Shown here in pieces: positions 50,440 through 63,296 of a stretch of 64,000 nucleotides of DNA. Position numbers and translations under genes: made by a program. How positions within the stretch are numbered: position 1 is the stretch's first letter; every line of letters starts with the position of its first letter. The notes below the pieces were generated by a model that saw nothing but the letters and a program-made list of their open reading frames with translations, searched no databases and was not told the DNA's origin. Source of the DNA: Datnioides undecimradiatus (Eukaryota > Chordata > Actinopteri > Lobotiformes > Datnioididae); NCBI GenBank assembly GCA_008933995.1, contig WARS01001853.1, positions 1,509,001-1,573,000 on the forward strand. The letters run 5' to 3'.

Positions 50440-53400
50440 TGTAGATCCGAAGAAGGATGTAACCAGCTTTTAATCTCAACAAAGAGTCCCGGCGTGTTTC
50501 CTGTCGAGTCTTCGTTCTGTAGGAAATTCGCCCAAGGGCCTCAGAGGAGATGAAGCACTGAGTGTGTAGTTCAATCTGTCTGTGGTGATTAGAGAAATGA
50601 ATGTTCTTGTCGAAGCTGCAGGTTTGTTTCCAGCAGCAGTCGATTCACTTCAGTAACTGAGCTACTGACAAGTCACATGACAAACGGTTCGAACCAAAGA
50701 CGCAGCTGGAGGCGATGCACGGTCGACTCAATGAGCGAGATGAATCTACAACACTGTGGGCTACTGCTGTTAGCATGGTAGCCACGTTAGCTCTTGCAGT
50801 TTCACCACCCCACCTCACGACCTCAACAGGCGAGTACAAATTAGTTTCCATCACACAGTTGAACCTTCGTCGTGTCGTTAAATTGCATCATTGTGCGTTG
50901 AGTTAAACTTTGTGCGAAGGTTAAAATAAGCTGATTTACATTTATATATTAACTTTCATACGCAAGTTAAATCAGCCTTATTCGTACATTGTGGTGTGTT
51001 CGTTAAGTAAAAATACATTTACATTATGTAGTTAAAGTAAGTTTTATTTATATAGCACCAGTTCACAACACAAGTCATCTCAGGGCTCTTTACAGTCAGA
51101 GCAGAGACTCATTACTATTATCACACCCTTGAAACTCCACCACCAGCAAGCACCTGGAGACAGAGGCAGGAGAACTTCCTGTAACAGGCTGACACCTGGG
51201 ACTGATCCTGGATCTGGGTGGACGGACATCCGACCTGTTACCCTGAATAAGTTAACCGTCATATGTCAGTTAAAATTAAACACTTTCATACAATACTTAA
51301 AGTAAGTCAGTGTTATTTATTGTAACTTAATGTTCGTACATTAAATAAATCAAATGAATGTAAGGTCGACACTGGTCAGCAACAACAGATCTGTCAAAGT
51401 TAAAATATAGAAACTGACATGACGGAGATTTATTCTCATACGTCAGTGAAAATGAGTCAATGTTTAATTAAAATTAGTTTGAAAGTGAAATCGAGTCAAC
51501 GCCTCGACCTCCTTCATCCACAGGTGTCACATGACTGGTTTGTTCCTAGTTCATCGGCTAAGTGTGTGAGTTCGGAGTGAGACTGGCTTCACAGCTCATT
51601 AAGGTCCAGAAGGCAAATGCTGCATTCAAGGCACACCAGAGTTACTGTTATTCCCAGACTTCTCACATCAACGTAGGAGTTTCTTTATGTTTGATATGAC
51701 GCCTCACGGCCAAACACGTTGGAGGTGGATTTGCAGGGACACGTTTGGTGAACAACAGTTTTGTCCCAAATGAACCAAAATTTAAAGTTATAAAGTCTGA
51801 ACTTTTTCCTGTTTCCGATCAAACTGACGTTTAATGAACTGGGATCAGTTCGACGGAGAGATGCTGATCACCTGATGTTCACCTGTAGAAGTGTGTCTGC
51901 AGAGTCTCACACACTCAGTCATAAATCAGCTGTGTGTGTGTGTGTGTGAGGCAGGATGTTCAGGAGGATGTGAACTTTAAACCAGTTAACTTTAGTTACT
52001 CTGAACAAAGATGAATGTCAGTTTAAGGAGTGCAGCTGTCGCGGCGAGGACTTCATTACCTAGAAACCCTGTCATAAACTACACGGTCTATACCAGGCTG
52101 TAAACAAAGATGGCCGCTGCCTCTTTACTTCCTACTGCTGTATAAACAGGAAGTCAAAGTATCGCCGCCGTCTTGCTCTTGTGACATCATTTGGAGAGCT
52201 GCTGTATCAAGGTCCTGCCCATTTTAGCTGTCAACCATGATGCAGCTAGATACCAGGGGGCGGGGCTTATGAGCTGTACTGCAGCCAGACACCAGGGGGC
52301 AGGGCTTATGAGCTGTGCTGCAGCCAGAAACCAGGGGCGGGGCTTATGAGCTGTGCTGCAGCCAGACACCAGGGGCGGGGCTTGGGCTGTACTGCAGCCA
52401 GACACCCGGGGCCGGGGCTTATGAGCTGTGCTGCAGCCAGACACCAGGGGGGCGGGGCTTAGGAGCTGTGCTGCAGCCAGACACCGGGGAGCAATCAGGT
52501 GTTTCGGCTTCACGTCGGCCATCTTTGTGTACAGCAGTTTGTCAGAGAGAGGAAACCTGAGTTGTTGCTTCACTTTGCTGGACCAGAATTCAACATGTGT
52601 TTTTCTTTCAGTGTAAACTGTGTTTGTAAATTATTGATCCCATCTTTTATGTCGACCTCTGTCATAAATCAGTTTCTGTGTTGGTTCTGAAGCCGTCACA
52701 GAGCAGGAACTGTCATGTCTGAGACACCAGCAGTCAGTGACCTGATCTCTTCTTCACACTCATGGTTTAATCACATCGAGCTCTCAAGTTCAAATGTAAA
52801 TGTAATCAAATGAATAAACAGTGCTTTCAGGTGTCTTCATTTGTTTTTCAACATGCCAGCCACATGCTCACATTGTCTGATTCGCTGAGCACAAACCTCA
52901 ATGCTGCTGCTGCATAACAGGAAGCTGCAGGTTGAACTCAGACAACCAGAGTTATGAAATGTACTTTACTATCTGCTACGCACCGGTGCATTCACTGACC
53001 TGTCAGCTGCACAGGAAATCTGACAGAGTGAGACGTGTAACCAGCAGGTGGCAGCAAAGAGCCAAACAGCAGCAGACTGACGGCAAACATCAGTCTGCTA
53101 AAGGTACTGACAACACGACGAGTCCACCTTAAACTGGCGGTCAGTGCTCGAGTCACAAGTTACAACCTGAACGTTCACATTCAGCACCGACAAGGATTTA
53201 CTGACACGGTAAAGACCCACAGGTCCCACAGACAGGTCCTCAATCAGGACCAGCAAGTTCTGACCTGAGTCTTGAATCAACATGAACAAGTTCCAAAGGA
53301 AGTCCCGAGTCCCCAGTCAGGATGTACCAGTTCCAGAGCCATGTCCCAAATGAAGACCAGTAAAGTCTCAAGTCAACATCAACATGTCTTTACTTTAGTC

Positions 53401-54790
53401 CTATAAGTCACCAAGTTCCAAATCAGGTCCCAGTCAAGACCAACAACTTCCCGGACCAAGTCCCAAATGAGGACCAGTGAAGTCTTGTGTCAAGACTACA
53501 AGGTCCATGTTAAGAACCACCAGGTTCTGAGTCTGTCCCAAGTCGAGACTTGAGCCTGACTCTGTCAAATTGTCTCTAATCTTGTTGTTTCTGCAGTGTG
53601 GCCATAGATTTATCTTCTGGTTTGTATTTTTTCTAAATGTTGTGTAACGTCTTTGTGTCTAACGTCTCTCTGGATGCATTCATTTCACCGTAGGCTACTT
53701 CCTGTTTCTTCCTCTTCAACCACGTCCTGTGTTTCTGCTCAGGCAAACCACTGACACTGACTGGTCAGAAGATAAGGTGAGGCACACCTGAGAGGAGAGG
53801 AGGCCCGAATCAGAAACTTCACACTTTGTTTTCTTTGTTTGTCTGCGGTAAAAATGGTTTTGTATCCTGAACGGCCACCTCCGAGGTTCCTCCAATCAAA
53901 AAGCAGCTTCCTCTGTGCTGCTGCCCTCAGACTCACCAGTATTATCAGTGTCAGAGCATCTCTTTATGCAACCAGCACAATGTTGGTGAAAACTCAGAAG
54001 TGAAGAAACAGAAAAGAAGAAACGAAAGAAAGAAATTTCTCCACTTGAGTGACTCAACTTCCTGTCAGAGCGCAGGAGGCATCAGCAGAGCGACAGCAGG
54101 CTGCAGGTTCCTCTTCATCTGCATTATCACAGCATTCATCTGACACACAACGCTCAGGCTGCAGAGCGGTGCCGGACCAAACAACAGAAACACCTGAGAG
54201 GCATCGTTAGAGCCTGTACACAGGAGCTGCTCGGCTGCACTGAAGCTGAAGCATGGCGCTGTGCAAACACATCACATCCCTGATGATCGTTTTATGAACT
54301 CTGAGCTTTATATTTCTGTGAACACCAACGTGCAGCGACTCCATCAGTGCGCTGTAACAGTTTTTGGTTAGTCGATTGCGTTTTCATTTCATTTACATGT
54401 CACGCAGCGGTGAACATGAATCATCAACCCACAGTGAAGTGTCCGATTCTCATTTCAAATAAATGAAAGTCAATAGAAGTTTGTATAATAATCAGTAATT
54501 ACAATAGTCTGGTTCATGATCTAATACCTGCAGAGGGCTTTGTATTTAGTGCCAGTTAGCAAGCGTTAGCATGCTATCACGCTAAACAAACATGTGGCAA
54601 ACGTAAGTGCTAACCATCTGCATGTTAGCATTACCTTTTAGCTCTATTGTGCATGTGTTGATGTCAACAACAAATAAACTGAAATAACAGTTTATGGATG
54701 AATGTGAATGCACACACACACACGCTCAGAGAAATGATCAACATGTGAACATGAGCTGCTCTCTCTCTCTCTCTGTCACTATGTGTCTGT
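50440..54790. other. Intergenic region between the STIM1-like gene and the CapZIP-like gene
   Basis: No exon recognised. An interspersed-repeat fragment with TTTTATTTATATAGCACCAG lies at 51040-51110, within a longer AT-rich zone (50850-51480) where GTTAAA and TTCATAC phrases recur. A GC-rich minisatellite is listed separately. 53150-53570 contains degenerate units built on AAGTTCC/CAAGTCAAGACCA and looks like an old tandem repeat. Confidence 0.6.
52235..52490. repeat. GC-rich minisatellite, unit about 45 bp, about 6 copies
   Basis: The unit contains GAGCTGTGCTGCAGCCAGAC and ACCAGGGGGCGGGGCTTAT. Each unit carries a GGGGCGGGG box, the core of Sp1-type sites. It is open in more than one frame, so phantom ORFs occur. 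Confidence 0.95.
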
Positions 54791-54804
54791 AGTGACTCTG
54801 CGTC

Positions 54805-54813
54805 TATATTTAA
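54805..54813 (+). promoter_or_regulatory. TATA-like box of the CapZIP-like gene
   Basis: TATATTTAA lies 67 bases before the G-A-T-G-G start codon context at 54880. This places a start site near 54835-54840 and a 5' UTR of about 40 bases. Inferred from spacing only. Confidence 0.4.
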
Positions 54814-54879
54814 CCTGCAGGCCGACTCCCGCTCACACATACTCGACACAAACGAGGCCGCTGACAGACGACAAACAGG

Positions 54880-56929
54880 ATGGAGGTAAAACTCTTTTAA
54901 CTTCTGACTCCGCTCCGTTTGTGTGTTCGTGTGTTCGCTTCACAGAAACATTCACAGCTGTTTTGTTTCTTTTCTCTGCTTTCTTTGCTAATTTCTGTGC
55001 AATTCAGTGATAAGTCAGTCAGAGCGCGCTGAGCGGCTGCACACATGAAACCTGATTTCATCAATACGGTCAGTGTGGCGTTCGAGGTGTCGTCGGGTCA
55101 TTTAGTCCTTTTATCACAGCTGGGTTTAAACATCCGACTGCTCCGGCAGTGTGACAGTGCAGGTCTTCATTATTTCATAAAACTTTAGAAGCTCTGTAAT
55201 ATTGGACAGACAGACAATTCAAAATGCTTTTTAAATAAACGATTTTAATATTAGCTTCACACAGAGCTCAGAGTGTTGCGATATCAGATTTATCAGAAGA
55301 TCAAGTTTCCCTCTTTAAATTCTATGTGAGCTGCATCTAAAGCCAGTTGTCAGAGTTTTCCACCAGCACTTGAATGCAGCACATATTTGTGGATCATTTC
55401 TCGCCGTAACAAACGTTTCATCCATGAATAAAATGCAAACGACGTGAAACATGACAGACGCATTTAAAATCATATCAGCAAAATTAAACGAAACAAGTCA
55501 AATATCAGTTTATCAGCTTCCACGTTTTAAAGAGAGAAACACGTGTTTGTGTTATTTATCTGGAACTGCAGAGCAACACACGGCGTGTGTGTGTGTGTGT
55601 GTGTGTGTGTGTTCACTGACCCACAGGTTACTGCAGGTCACTGGCAGCACATTCATTAAAGCCTGCAGAAATCTGTAATTGATGGAAACGTGAGAAACGA
55701 TCAGATGCACATTGTTTACTCTGGCTTACGGCCTGAGTTTAGCCTAGCTTAGCACAAAGACTGGAAGCAGAGGGAAACTGTTAGCTAAGCTCCATCAGTG
55801 GAGCGATAACCTGCGGTCCCGCACCTGCAAAGTGGTCTGCTGCTGTTTCTGCAGTTTAGTGCTTTTTGCTTTTTATTTGTAAACAGACGATAGCGAGGCC
55901 GGAAGTTAAAACAGAGATCAGCGCTCGTCCTGAGGGCAGCATCCATTTCTGTTGTCAAACACAGCACAGAGAGCTAAGCTAACAAGCTAACCAGCTGCTA
56001 AATGTCTGCTGTTCATGTTCCCTCTTCATTAACTTGGACAGTGGCCACAGTCTCAAGCTAGCATTAGCTTCAGCAGCTAACAAGTTAGCAGCAGCTCACC
56101 AGAATGTTTCCAAACGCTTGACTCAACTAGAGACCGGCGACTCTGCAGAAACATTAGAAACGTAGTTGGTTCGGTTTAATTCCACCTGCACTGCAGCAGC
56201 AGCGTCCGGTCCTCAGCGTCTGTCGACTCAAAACACAACAAAGATCAGACATTTCAAGTTTTTACTGTTACAGCTTTTACTACATTCAATAACTACGACT
56301 CCCATGAGTCAGAGAGGAGCTGGCAATGCATCATGGGAGCTGTTGTTGTTTAATGCTAACGCTGCTACGTCGCTGGTCGGTTGTGGAGAAGTGAAAGAAC
56401 ATTTCAAACCAAAAACATAACGAGACTCAAACAAACACTGAGGTCTGCTCATGAGCTGATACACACAGAAATCAATCAATCAATCAATCAATCAATAGTC
56501 GACTCAGAGTGAACAAAGTCAAACTGGAGCCAGATGGTTATTTTAATGAAGACCATGAGACTTGTCTGAAAGCTCCGGGAAGATGAAAGAATCTAAGAGT
56601 TTTTAGTTTTTGTTTTAAGGTGAGATGCTTCAAAGACTCAAACACAACAGTTATTGATCGATTGATCGGTGATGTTATTGATCCAGTGATCTGAAAACAT
56701 CCTGCAGCCATGGAAACTAAACTGTGTCATTAATGAGGTGTTGTTAATGTGTGAATGTTTAATACTGGTGTGAACAGCAGCTATTCATAGTTTAAAGAAC
56801 AACAGGAATGAACACACACACACAGACACACAGACACACACAGAAAGAGGAAGCGGTCTAACGGTTGTTTTTTCATCACTTTCTGTCTTCAGCCTGCAGC
56901 TCGACTGCACACTGTGGAAAGAATGAGCA

Positions 56930-56980
<51 letters not shown>

Positions 56981-57136
56981 TCCATGTGATGTGATTTCAT
57001 ATCTGGGTGAATGTCAGGTATGTGAGCCCTTCAGCTGACATGGACATGGATCAACCACACGTCAACAGCTGTGTGTGTGTGTGTTTGTGTGTATGTTTGC
57101 ATGTGTGTGTGTGTGTGTGTGTGTGTCTAGGTGTGT

Positions 57137-57173
<37 letters not shown>

Positions 57174-59809
57174 TAGGTTTGTGTGTATGTGTGTGTGTGT
57201 GTGTGGTCCTGTATCCTCCTTGTGTGTGGGACTGAAGCTGCAGAGTTTCTGTTCTGTGGTGGGAAGCCAGTGAGGGATCACTGTCGATCAGTTCTATCAG
57301 CGATCAATAAGTCAATAACCATCATGTGGGTCATGTGACAGATGCTGCTCCTGAAACAGCCGTGGCGATGGGAACAGCGTCTGTAGTCATGGTACTGGTC
57401 ATGGTACAGAATACTCATAGTAGTAATAGTAATGGTAGTAGGGGGAGTAGTGATACTGCTCATGGCAGTAATAGTGATAACAGTAGTACTAGTAGTAAGA
57501 GTGAACTGGGATAGTAGTAATAGTAGTAGTATTAACTGGATTAGTAGAACAAGTATTAGTAATCCTCATAGTGGTGTAGTACTAGTGCTAGTAATTGTAG
57601 TAATAGTAGCAGCAGTTTTAGGGATGACAGTAGTACTAGTATTAATACTAATACTAGAAACAGCACTAATACAAGTTAAAGTAATGATAGTTGTAATAGT
57701 AACTGTAGTAGTAGTAGTAGTAGTCGTACTAGCAGTGCTAGTAAAAATAATAGTAGTAATGGTAGTAGTAGCAGCAGTAGTACTACTAATAGTATTAGTA
57801 GTTTGAACTACTAATAGTATTAGTAGTACTAATAGTACAAATAGTAGCACAGGTATTAGCACTAGCACAAGTGATAGTGATCACAGCAGTAAAAGTATTA
57901 TCATTCTCATTCTGATCGTACAACAGGACCACGTGCGGCAGATCGTCGTTGCCGAGTCTGTAACGAGCAGCTGACAACATTTCCTTCCTAACATGGTCAC
58001 AGTGCTGCGGAGACACCGCCACAGACAGGAAGTGAGCTGCAGGGTGGGGGCGGCGCGGGCAGGGGCAGCAGTTCATGTAGTAACAGTGTTTGCAGTAGTG
58101 TGTGTAGTACTACAGGTAATACCACAGTAACAGTAGCAGCAGCTTGATAGTGTGAGCAGTGGGAGCCCTGAACACACGCAGCTCATTTAACAATCAGCAG
58201 TTTAATCAATGACACCTTGGTGTTTACCTTGCATCCTTTCCTCCTTCCTTCCTTCCTTCCCTCAGGAGGAGGCCCCCTCCCGACGCTCTGTGGCTGAGCT
58301 CGCAGGGAAATTCAAGGCCCAGCTCCCACACACGACGCCGCTGAACATGAGACAGTGAGTTTCACAGTTTAATGTTTGTGAGCAGCTGAGTAAAGACCCG
58401 TCCTGCAGGGGGCGGAGCCTGGCGTCCACCCGAGTCAGGTGGTTTGTAAGTATTGTGGATGGATCACTGAACAGACCTGCTGGGTACAAACTCTGGACCC
58501 TGCGTCAAGAACTCAGTGTGAAGAGACTCAAAACAACAACAAACAGACTCAAAACAACAACGGAGACTCAAAACAACAACAAACAGACTCAAAACAACAA
58601 CAGACAGACTCAAAACAACAAGCAGACTCAAAAACAACAACAGAGACTAAAAACAACAAACAGACTCAAAAATAACAGACTCAAAAACAACAACAAGAGA
58701 CTCAAAAAACAACAACAAACAGACTCAAAACAACAACAGACAGACTCAAAACAACAAACAGACTCAAAACAACAACAGAGACTAAAAACAACAACAATCA
58801 GACTCAAAACAACAGACTCAAAACAACAACAGAGACTCAAAACAACAACAAACAGACTCAAAACAACAACAGACAGACTCAAAACAACAAACAGACTCAA
58901 AACAACAACAGACAGACTCAAAACAACAAACAGACTCAAAACAACAACAGAGACTCAAAACAACAACAAACAGACTCAAAACAACAGACTCAAAACAACA
59001 ACAGAGACTCAAAACAACAGCAGACTCAAAACAACAGAGACTCAAAACAACAAACAGACAGACTCAAAACAACAACAAACAGACTCAAAACAACAACAGA
59101 CAGACTCAAAACAACAACAAACAGACTCAAAACAACAAACAGACTCAAAACAACAACAGACTCAAAACAACAACAGACAGACTCAAAACAACAACAAACA
59201 GACTCAAAACAACGACAGACTCAAAACAACGACAGACTCAAAACGACAGACTCAAAACAACAAACAGACTCAACATCGACAGACTCAAAACAACGACAGA
59301 CTCAAAACAACAAACAGACTCAAAACAACAGCGAACGACTCAAAAACAACAACAAACAGACTCAAAACAACAACAAACAGATGACGGGGCTGTGTCTGCG
59401 GTCTGTTGCTGTATAATCCGTCTGCAGCTACAATATTTACAGCAGTCTAAACACAGAGGTGTCCCTGAATGCAACAGATATAATGTAATAATGTCACGTC
59501 TTCTGCAGCGTTTCAGGAATGAGAAGAGGAGAAACAGGAAACGTGTGTGTGTGTTTATGATCCTGACACATGATGCAGATTCTGATGAAACACTTTATTT
59601 AAGTTTGATTAAATAAGAACAAAAACACAAACACACAGTGTCAAAGGAACGATGGATCAATACTGTTTGTTTGTTTGTTTGTTTGTTTACAGGAGAAACC
59701 GGTCCGACGCCGACCTCCTCGATCCTTACAGCTCCCCAAAACACATGGAGACGAGCAGGAGGTGAGACAGAGACAGAGAACAGGCGTGTTTGTTTCCTCT
59801 GACGTCTAA

Positions 59810-59869
<60 letters not shown>

Positions 59870-61178
59870 CAGCCTCCAGGTATCACCTCTCCTCTACCTG
59901 CCAAAGCAAAGAGGAACTCTGCTCTGATCGAGAAGCTCCAGGTGAGTCCAGGTGGTTTCTGCTGCTCTCTGCTGGCGTGGTTGGAGAGCTGCATCACTGA
60001 CATCACTCAGACATCACTGTGACATCACACTCTCTCCACCTGTGCAGGCCAGCCTTGCTCTCTCCCCCACAACCCTGCTGCCCTCACCAAAGAGCCCCGG
60101 CTTCAGGCTGCTGCCTCCCGCCTTTCCCCCATCTTCCCCTGACTCCGCACCAGTTACCACAGTAACCACTTCATCCACAGCGACCCCAACCACTCCCGTC
60201 GCCACCTCTCCCTTAACTGAAGAGGAAGGCCCCGCCTCCTTCGAAGACCCTCCCACGGTGGGGGAAGGGTCCATGCTGTCCAACGCAAACATCAAGGTCA
60301 GTCAGAGAGTTCAGTCGTCATGCGTTCACTGACCCTCTGCAAACTGCAGTGTTTCTTTTTAAAAATCTGAGTCTGCAGTGACATCACCAGTCTGTCTCTC
60401 TTCCCATTGGTCCGTCTCCAGGGTAGAGCTCGCCATTCCATCCGGCGACGCCCACCGTCTCGTCGGCACAGGAAGTCCAGCAGCGGGGACGAGGTTGCTG
60501 TCGCCGGTGAGGAAGGAGACGTATCTCTGAGTGAACCAGGAGGAGAAGTGTTCAAACAGGAAGTGGAGACAGACGCTTCAATGTGTGCGGAGAGAAACAG
60601 AGATCAGTCAGAGATCAGCACTGAGACCAGAGAGGAAGAAGAGAAGAAGGAGGAGGAGGAGACGAAGGAGGAGGAGAAGGAGGAGGAGACAAAGGAGGAG
60701 GAGGGAGTTCAGGAGAAAACCCATGAAGAAAGCCAGGAAGAGGAGGTGACTGAAGGAACGACAAACACAGAAAACAAAGAAGAAGAAAAGATGCAGGTGA
60801 CGTTTCTCTCTAATGTTCATTAAGTTACAAACACATGGAAACGCTGCAGCAGCCGGTGTTTGTGAACGCAGCTCGGTGCACCTGCACACCTTAACGTGTT
60901 TAAGACAATAAACATTTCACCTGCGTGAGCAGGAGGCGGCGGCTGATGGTCGGCGCTCAGACATAAACCACAGCTCGCTCCGACGGCCCGGAAGTGCGGG
61001 CGCACTGGGCTGCGTTCACAAACAGCTGCTGACTGAAAAGGTTAACGGCTGATTTAAAACTCTGCAACATCATGTGTCAGAGAGGAGACAGTGACACAGC
61101 GAGCAGCGGCCAGACGGTGACTCACTGCAGATGTTTTACTGTTTCCTTCAGGAGACGAGTCAGAGTTCAGTGCGGTGA
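54880..61178 (+). CDS. rcsd1: CapZ-interacting protein (RCSD domain), CapZIP-like
   Basis: Coding exons: 54880-54885 (Met-Glu), 58266-58354, 59693-59761, 59873-59941, 60048-60296, 60422-60796 and 61152-61178 (TGA), giving about 294 residues. Family blocks: [12 protein letters not shown] near the N-terminus, a basic [18 protein letters not shown], then [20 protein letters not shown] with PSPKSPGF, and [20 protein letters not shown], followed by a Glu/Lys-rich acidic tail. These are the RCSD-region landmarks of human RCSD1/CapZIP. Known role: a phosphoprotein that binds the actin capping protein CapZ, abundant in muscle and immune cells. No membrane segment. Odd point: exon 58266-58354 ends in phase 2 at the only GT donor (AGACA/GTGAGT), but the next exon needs phase 0. 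One more G before the donor would fix it, so a base may be missing or a small exon unseen. The two-codon first exon is inferred from the ATG, the donor and the M-E-E start in the family. Confidence 0.8.
55584..57206. repeat. (GT)n tracts and (AATC)n in CapZIP-like intron 1
   Basis: GT runs lie at about 55584-55611, 56939-56978 and 57070-57206 (the last with GTCTAGG interruptions in near-duplicate halves). (AATC)n is at 56471-56497. An inverted copy of the GCTAAGCTAAGC repeat lies at 55735-55790. Confidence 0.9.
57410..57880. repeat. Degenerate (TAG/AGT)n trinucleotide tract
   Basis: About 470 bp of AGTAGTAATAGTAG-type sequence in CapZIP-like intron 1, resembling 43690-44470. Both strands give phantom Val/Ile- or Thr/Ser-rich ORFs. 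Confidence 0.9.
58527..59380. repeat. Minisatellite (ACTCAAAACAACAACAGAC)n
   Basis: About 850 bp of a unit of 14-22 bp, AGACTCAAAACAACAACA, with unit-length variants, in CapZIP-like intron 2. One plus frame stays open for over 300 codons as Gln/Asn/Thr-rich sequence. This comes from the repeat and is not evidence of a gene. Confidence 0.95.
59811..59868. repeat. (GT)n microsatellite before a CapZIP-like exon
   Basis: About 29 GT units ending four bases before the acceptor AG at 59871-59872, so the polypyrimidine tract of this exon is a GT repeat. Confidence 0.97.
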
Positions 61179-61587
61179 CTCGTCACACATTCAGCTCGAG
61201 TCGCGGCACTGCAGCCATGCGGAGCCCCTGGACTGCTGGGAGGTAGACCCTGCGTCGGCGAGGCCAGAGGGAGCGGGCCTGAGCGAGAGTCTGACGAACT
61301 CTAAGGAACCTTCGCCGCCGCTTCTTCATCCTGCGACATGATAAAGACGATGTGAGTGAAACTGCTGCGAGCATTCGCTGATGTCACCGAAGCAGCGACG
61401 AGAATCCTTTTAACTCAAACTCGCCGGTTTTGTTCCTTTCTCATGTGATTTGCTTGTTTTTCGGAGGAGGCGAAGACGATGAAGCAGCAGCAGCTCGTCC
61501 TCAAATGATTTTGTTCTAAACACATGAAGGTTTTTGCTTTCCTGTAAATTCAGCTGTAAAGAAAATTCACGGCGGCTCTGAATCAGA

Positions 61588-61593
61588 AATAAA
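61588..61593 (+). terminator. Polyadenylation signal of the CapZIP-like gene
   Basis: AATAAA about 410 bases after the stop at 61176-61178, the first one downstream. Confidence 0.65.
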
Positions 61594-61735
61594 GTTCATA
61601 TTTTGGCTACAGTCTGTTCACCTGCTGTCTGACACCTTCATGATTCTGCACAATGAACATACTCCATTACATTTAGTGTAAAGGCCGCGGCAGCATCAGT
61701 GTCGTGTGGCTTCACTTCATGAGGTTTTTGTTTTA

Positions 61736-63294
61736 CACTGCGTTCCACATTATGCAAATGTAATTTTTCTCTCTTTTTCCTAAATAATCTATAAAAATGA
61801 TAGTTCTCATAATTTTCAAGTCATCAAGCATTAGAGTATAACTCAACTGTTTTTGAACGAACCTCCAAATCATAATGTTTTTTTAAAAATCAAAATCTTA
61901 AAATGCACTGTTCCACATTATTACGCACAATAGAGTTTCAAAACATTTTATTGTTGTAAACAACTGAAAATGGTCATTAGTTAAACTGCAAGCATTTGCA
62001 GGTTATATTTGCTGAAATCAAAAACTCTTTCAATCAAAAATATCTTAACAGGCCAAATTACATTTTGACATAGGACCCCTTATTGGATAGGAGCTTCACA
62101 ATTCTTGCGTCCATGGAAGTTGTCAGTGTTTGGATGGTTTCTGCTCGAATTTCTTTGCAGGATGTCAGAAGAGCCTCCCAGAGATGCTGTTTTGATGTGA
62201 ATTGCCTCCCACCCTCATAGATCTTTTGCTTCATGATGCTCCAAAGGTTCTCAATAGGGTTGAGATCAGGGGAGGATGGGGCCACACCATGAGGTTTTCT
62301 TGTTTTATGCCCATAGCAGTCAATGATGCACAGGTATTCCTTGCAGCATGGGATGGTGCATTGTCATGCATAAAGATGATCTTGCTACGAAAGGCACGGT
62401 TCTTTTTTTGTACCACGGAAGAAAGTGGTCAGTCAGAAACTCCACATATTTCACAGAGGTCATTTTTACACCTTCAGGGACCTTGAAGGGGCCGACCAGC
62501 TCTCTCCCCATGATTCCAGCCCAAAACATGATGCCACCACCTCCTTGCTGACGTCGCAGCCTTGTCGGGACATGGTGGCCGTTCACCAACCATCCACGAC
62601 TCCATCCATCTGGACCATCCAGGGTTGCACGGCACTCATCAGTGAACAACACTGTTTGGAAATTAGTCTTCATGTACGTGTAGGCCCACTGCAGGCGTTT
62701 CTGCTTCTGAGCTTTGGTTAAGGGTGGCTGAATGAGGTTTATGCATAACTGCAACCCTCTTGAGGATCCTACACCTTGATGCTCTTGGCACTCCAGAGAC
62801 ACCAGCAGCTTCGAATACCTGTTTGCTGCTTTGCAGTGGCATTTTAGCAGCTGCTCTCTTAACCCGACGCATTTGTCTGGCAGAAATCTTCCTCATTGTG
62901 CCTTTATCTGCTCGAACCCGTGTGTGTTCTGAATCGGCTACAAATCTCTTTATTGTACGATGATCACGGTGAAGTTGTTTTGAAATATCTAAAGTTGTCA
63001 TACCTTCTCCTAGGCATTGAACTATTTCTCGCTTTGCGGCAGCAGAGAGATCCTTCTTCTTCCCCATATTGCTGGAAAATGGTGGTCTGCTTAATAATGT
63101 GGAACATCCATTCTTAAGTAGTTTTCCCTTTATTTGGACTCACCTGCAAACTAATTGGCACAGGTGTCTGAGATTGATTGGAGTGATTGGAAGAGCCCTG
63201 ACGCACATTCCCATCCATGTGTTTAAACTGACAGACAAAAAAATGACCTTTATGACCTTTAAACACAATTTGCATAATAATGTGGAACGCGGTG
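61736..63294 (-). mobile_element. Tc1-like DNA transposon with both ends and TA target duplication
   Basis: The left end CACTGCGTTCCACATTATGC and right end (reverse complement CACCGCGTTCCACATTATTA) are inverted repeats. Each is bordered by TA (61734-61735 and 63295-63296), the Tc1/mariner target duplication. Length is 1559 bp, normal for the family. Inside is a minus-strand transposase with several frame breaks. The right end touches a LINE fragment directly. Confidence 0.93.
62058..63067 (-). pseudogene. Tc1-like DD34E transposase, frameshifted
   Basis: From ATG 63067 the first frame reads MGKKKDLSAAAKREIVQCL and HRTIKRFV (paired helix-turn-helix DNA-binding region). The frame slips at about 62760-62800. 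The second frame carries TVLFTDECRATLDGPDGW (first catalytic Asp) and WAGIMGREL. It slips again near 62400 to IIFMHDNAPSHAARN (second Asp) and once more near 62260 to SPDLNPIENLWSIMKQ (catalytic Glu). The stop is at 62058-62060. All catalytic acidic residues are still present, but the breaks make it inactive. Confidence 0.9.
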
Positions 63295-63296
63295 TA

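Noticed and set aside
53150-53570. Possible coding segment with recurring Lys/Pro/Gln phrases
   Set aside because: Stops in all frames; better explained as an old degenerate tandem repeat.
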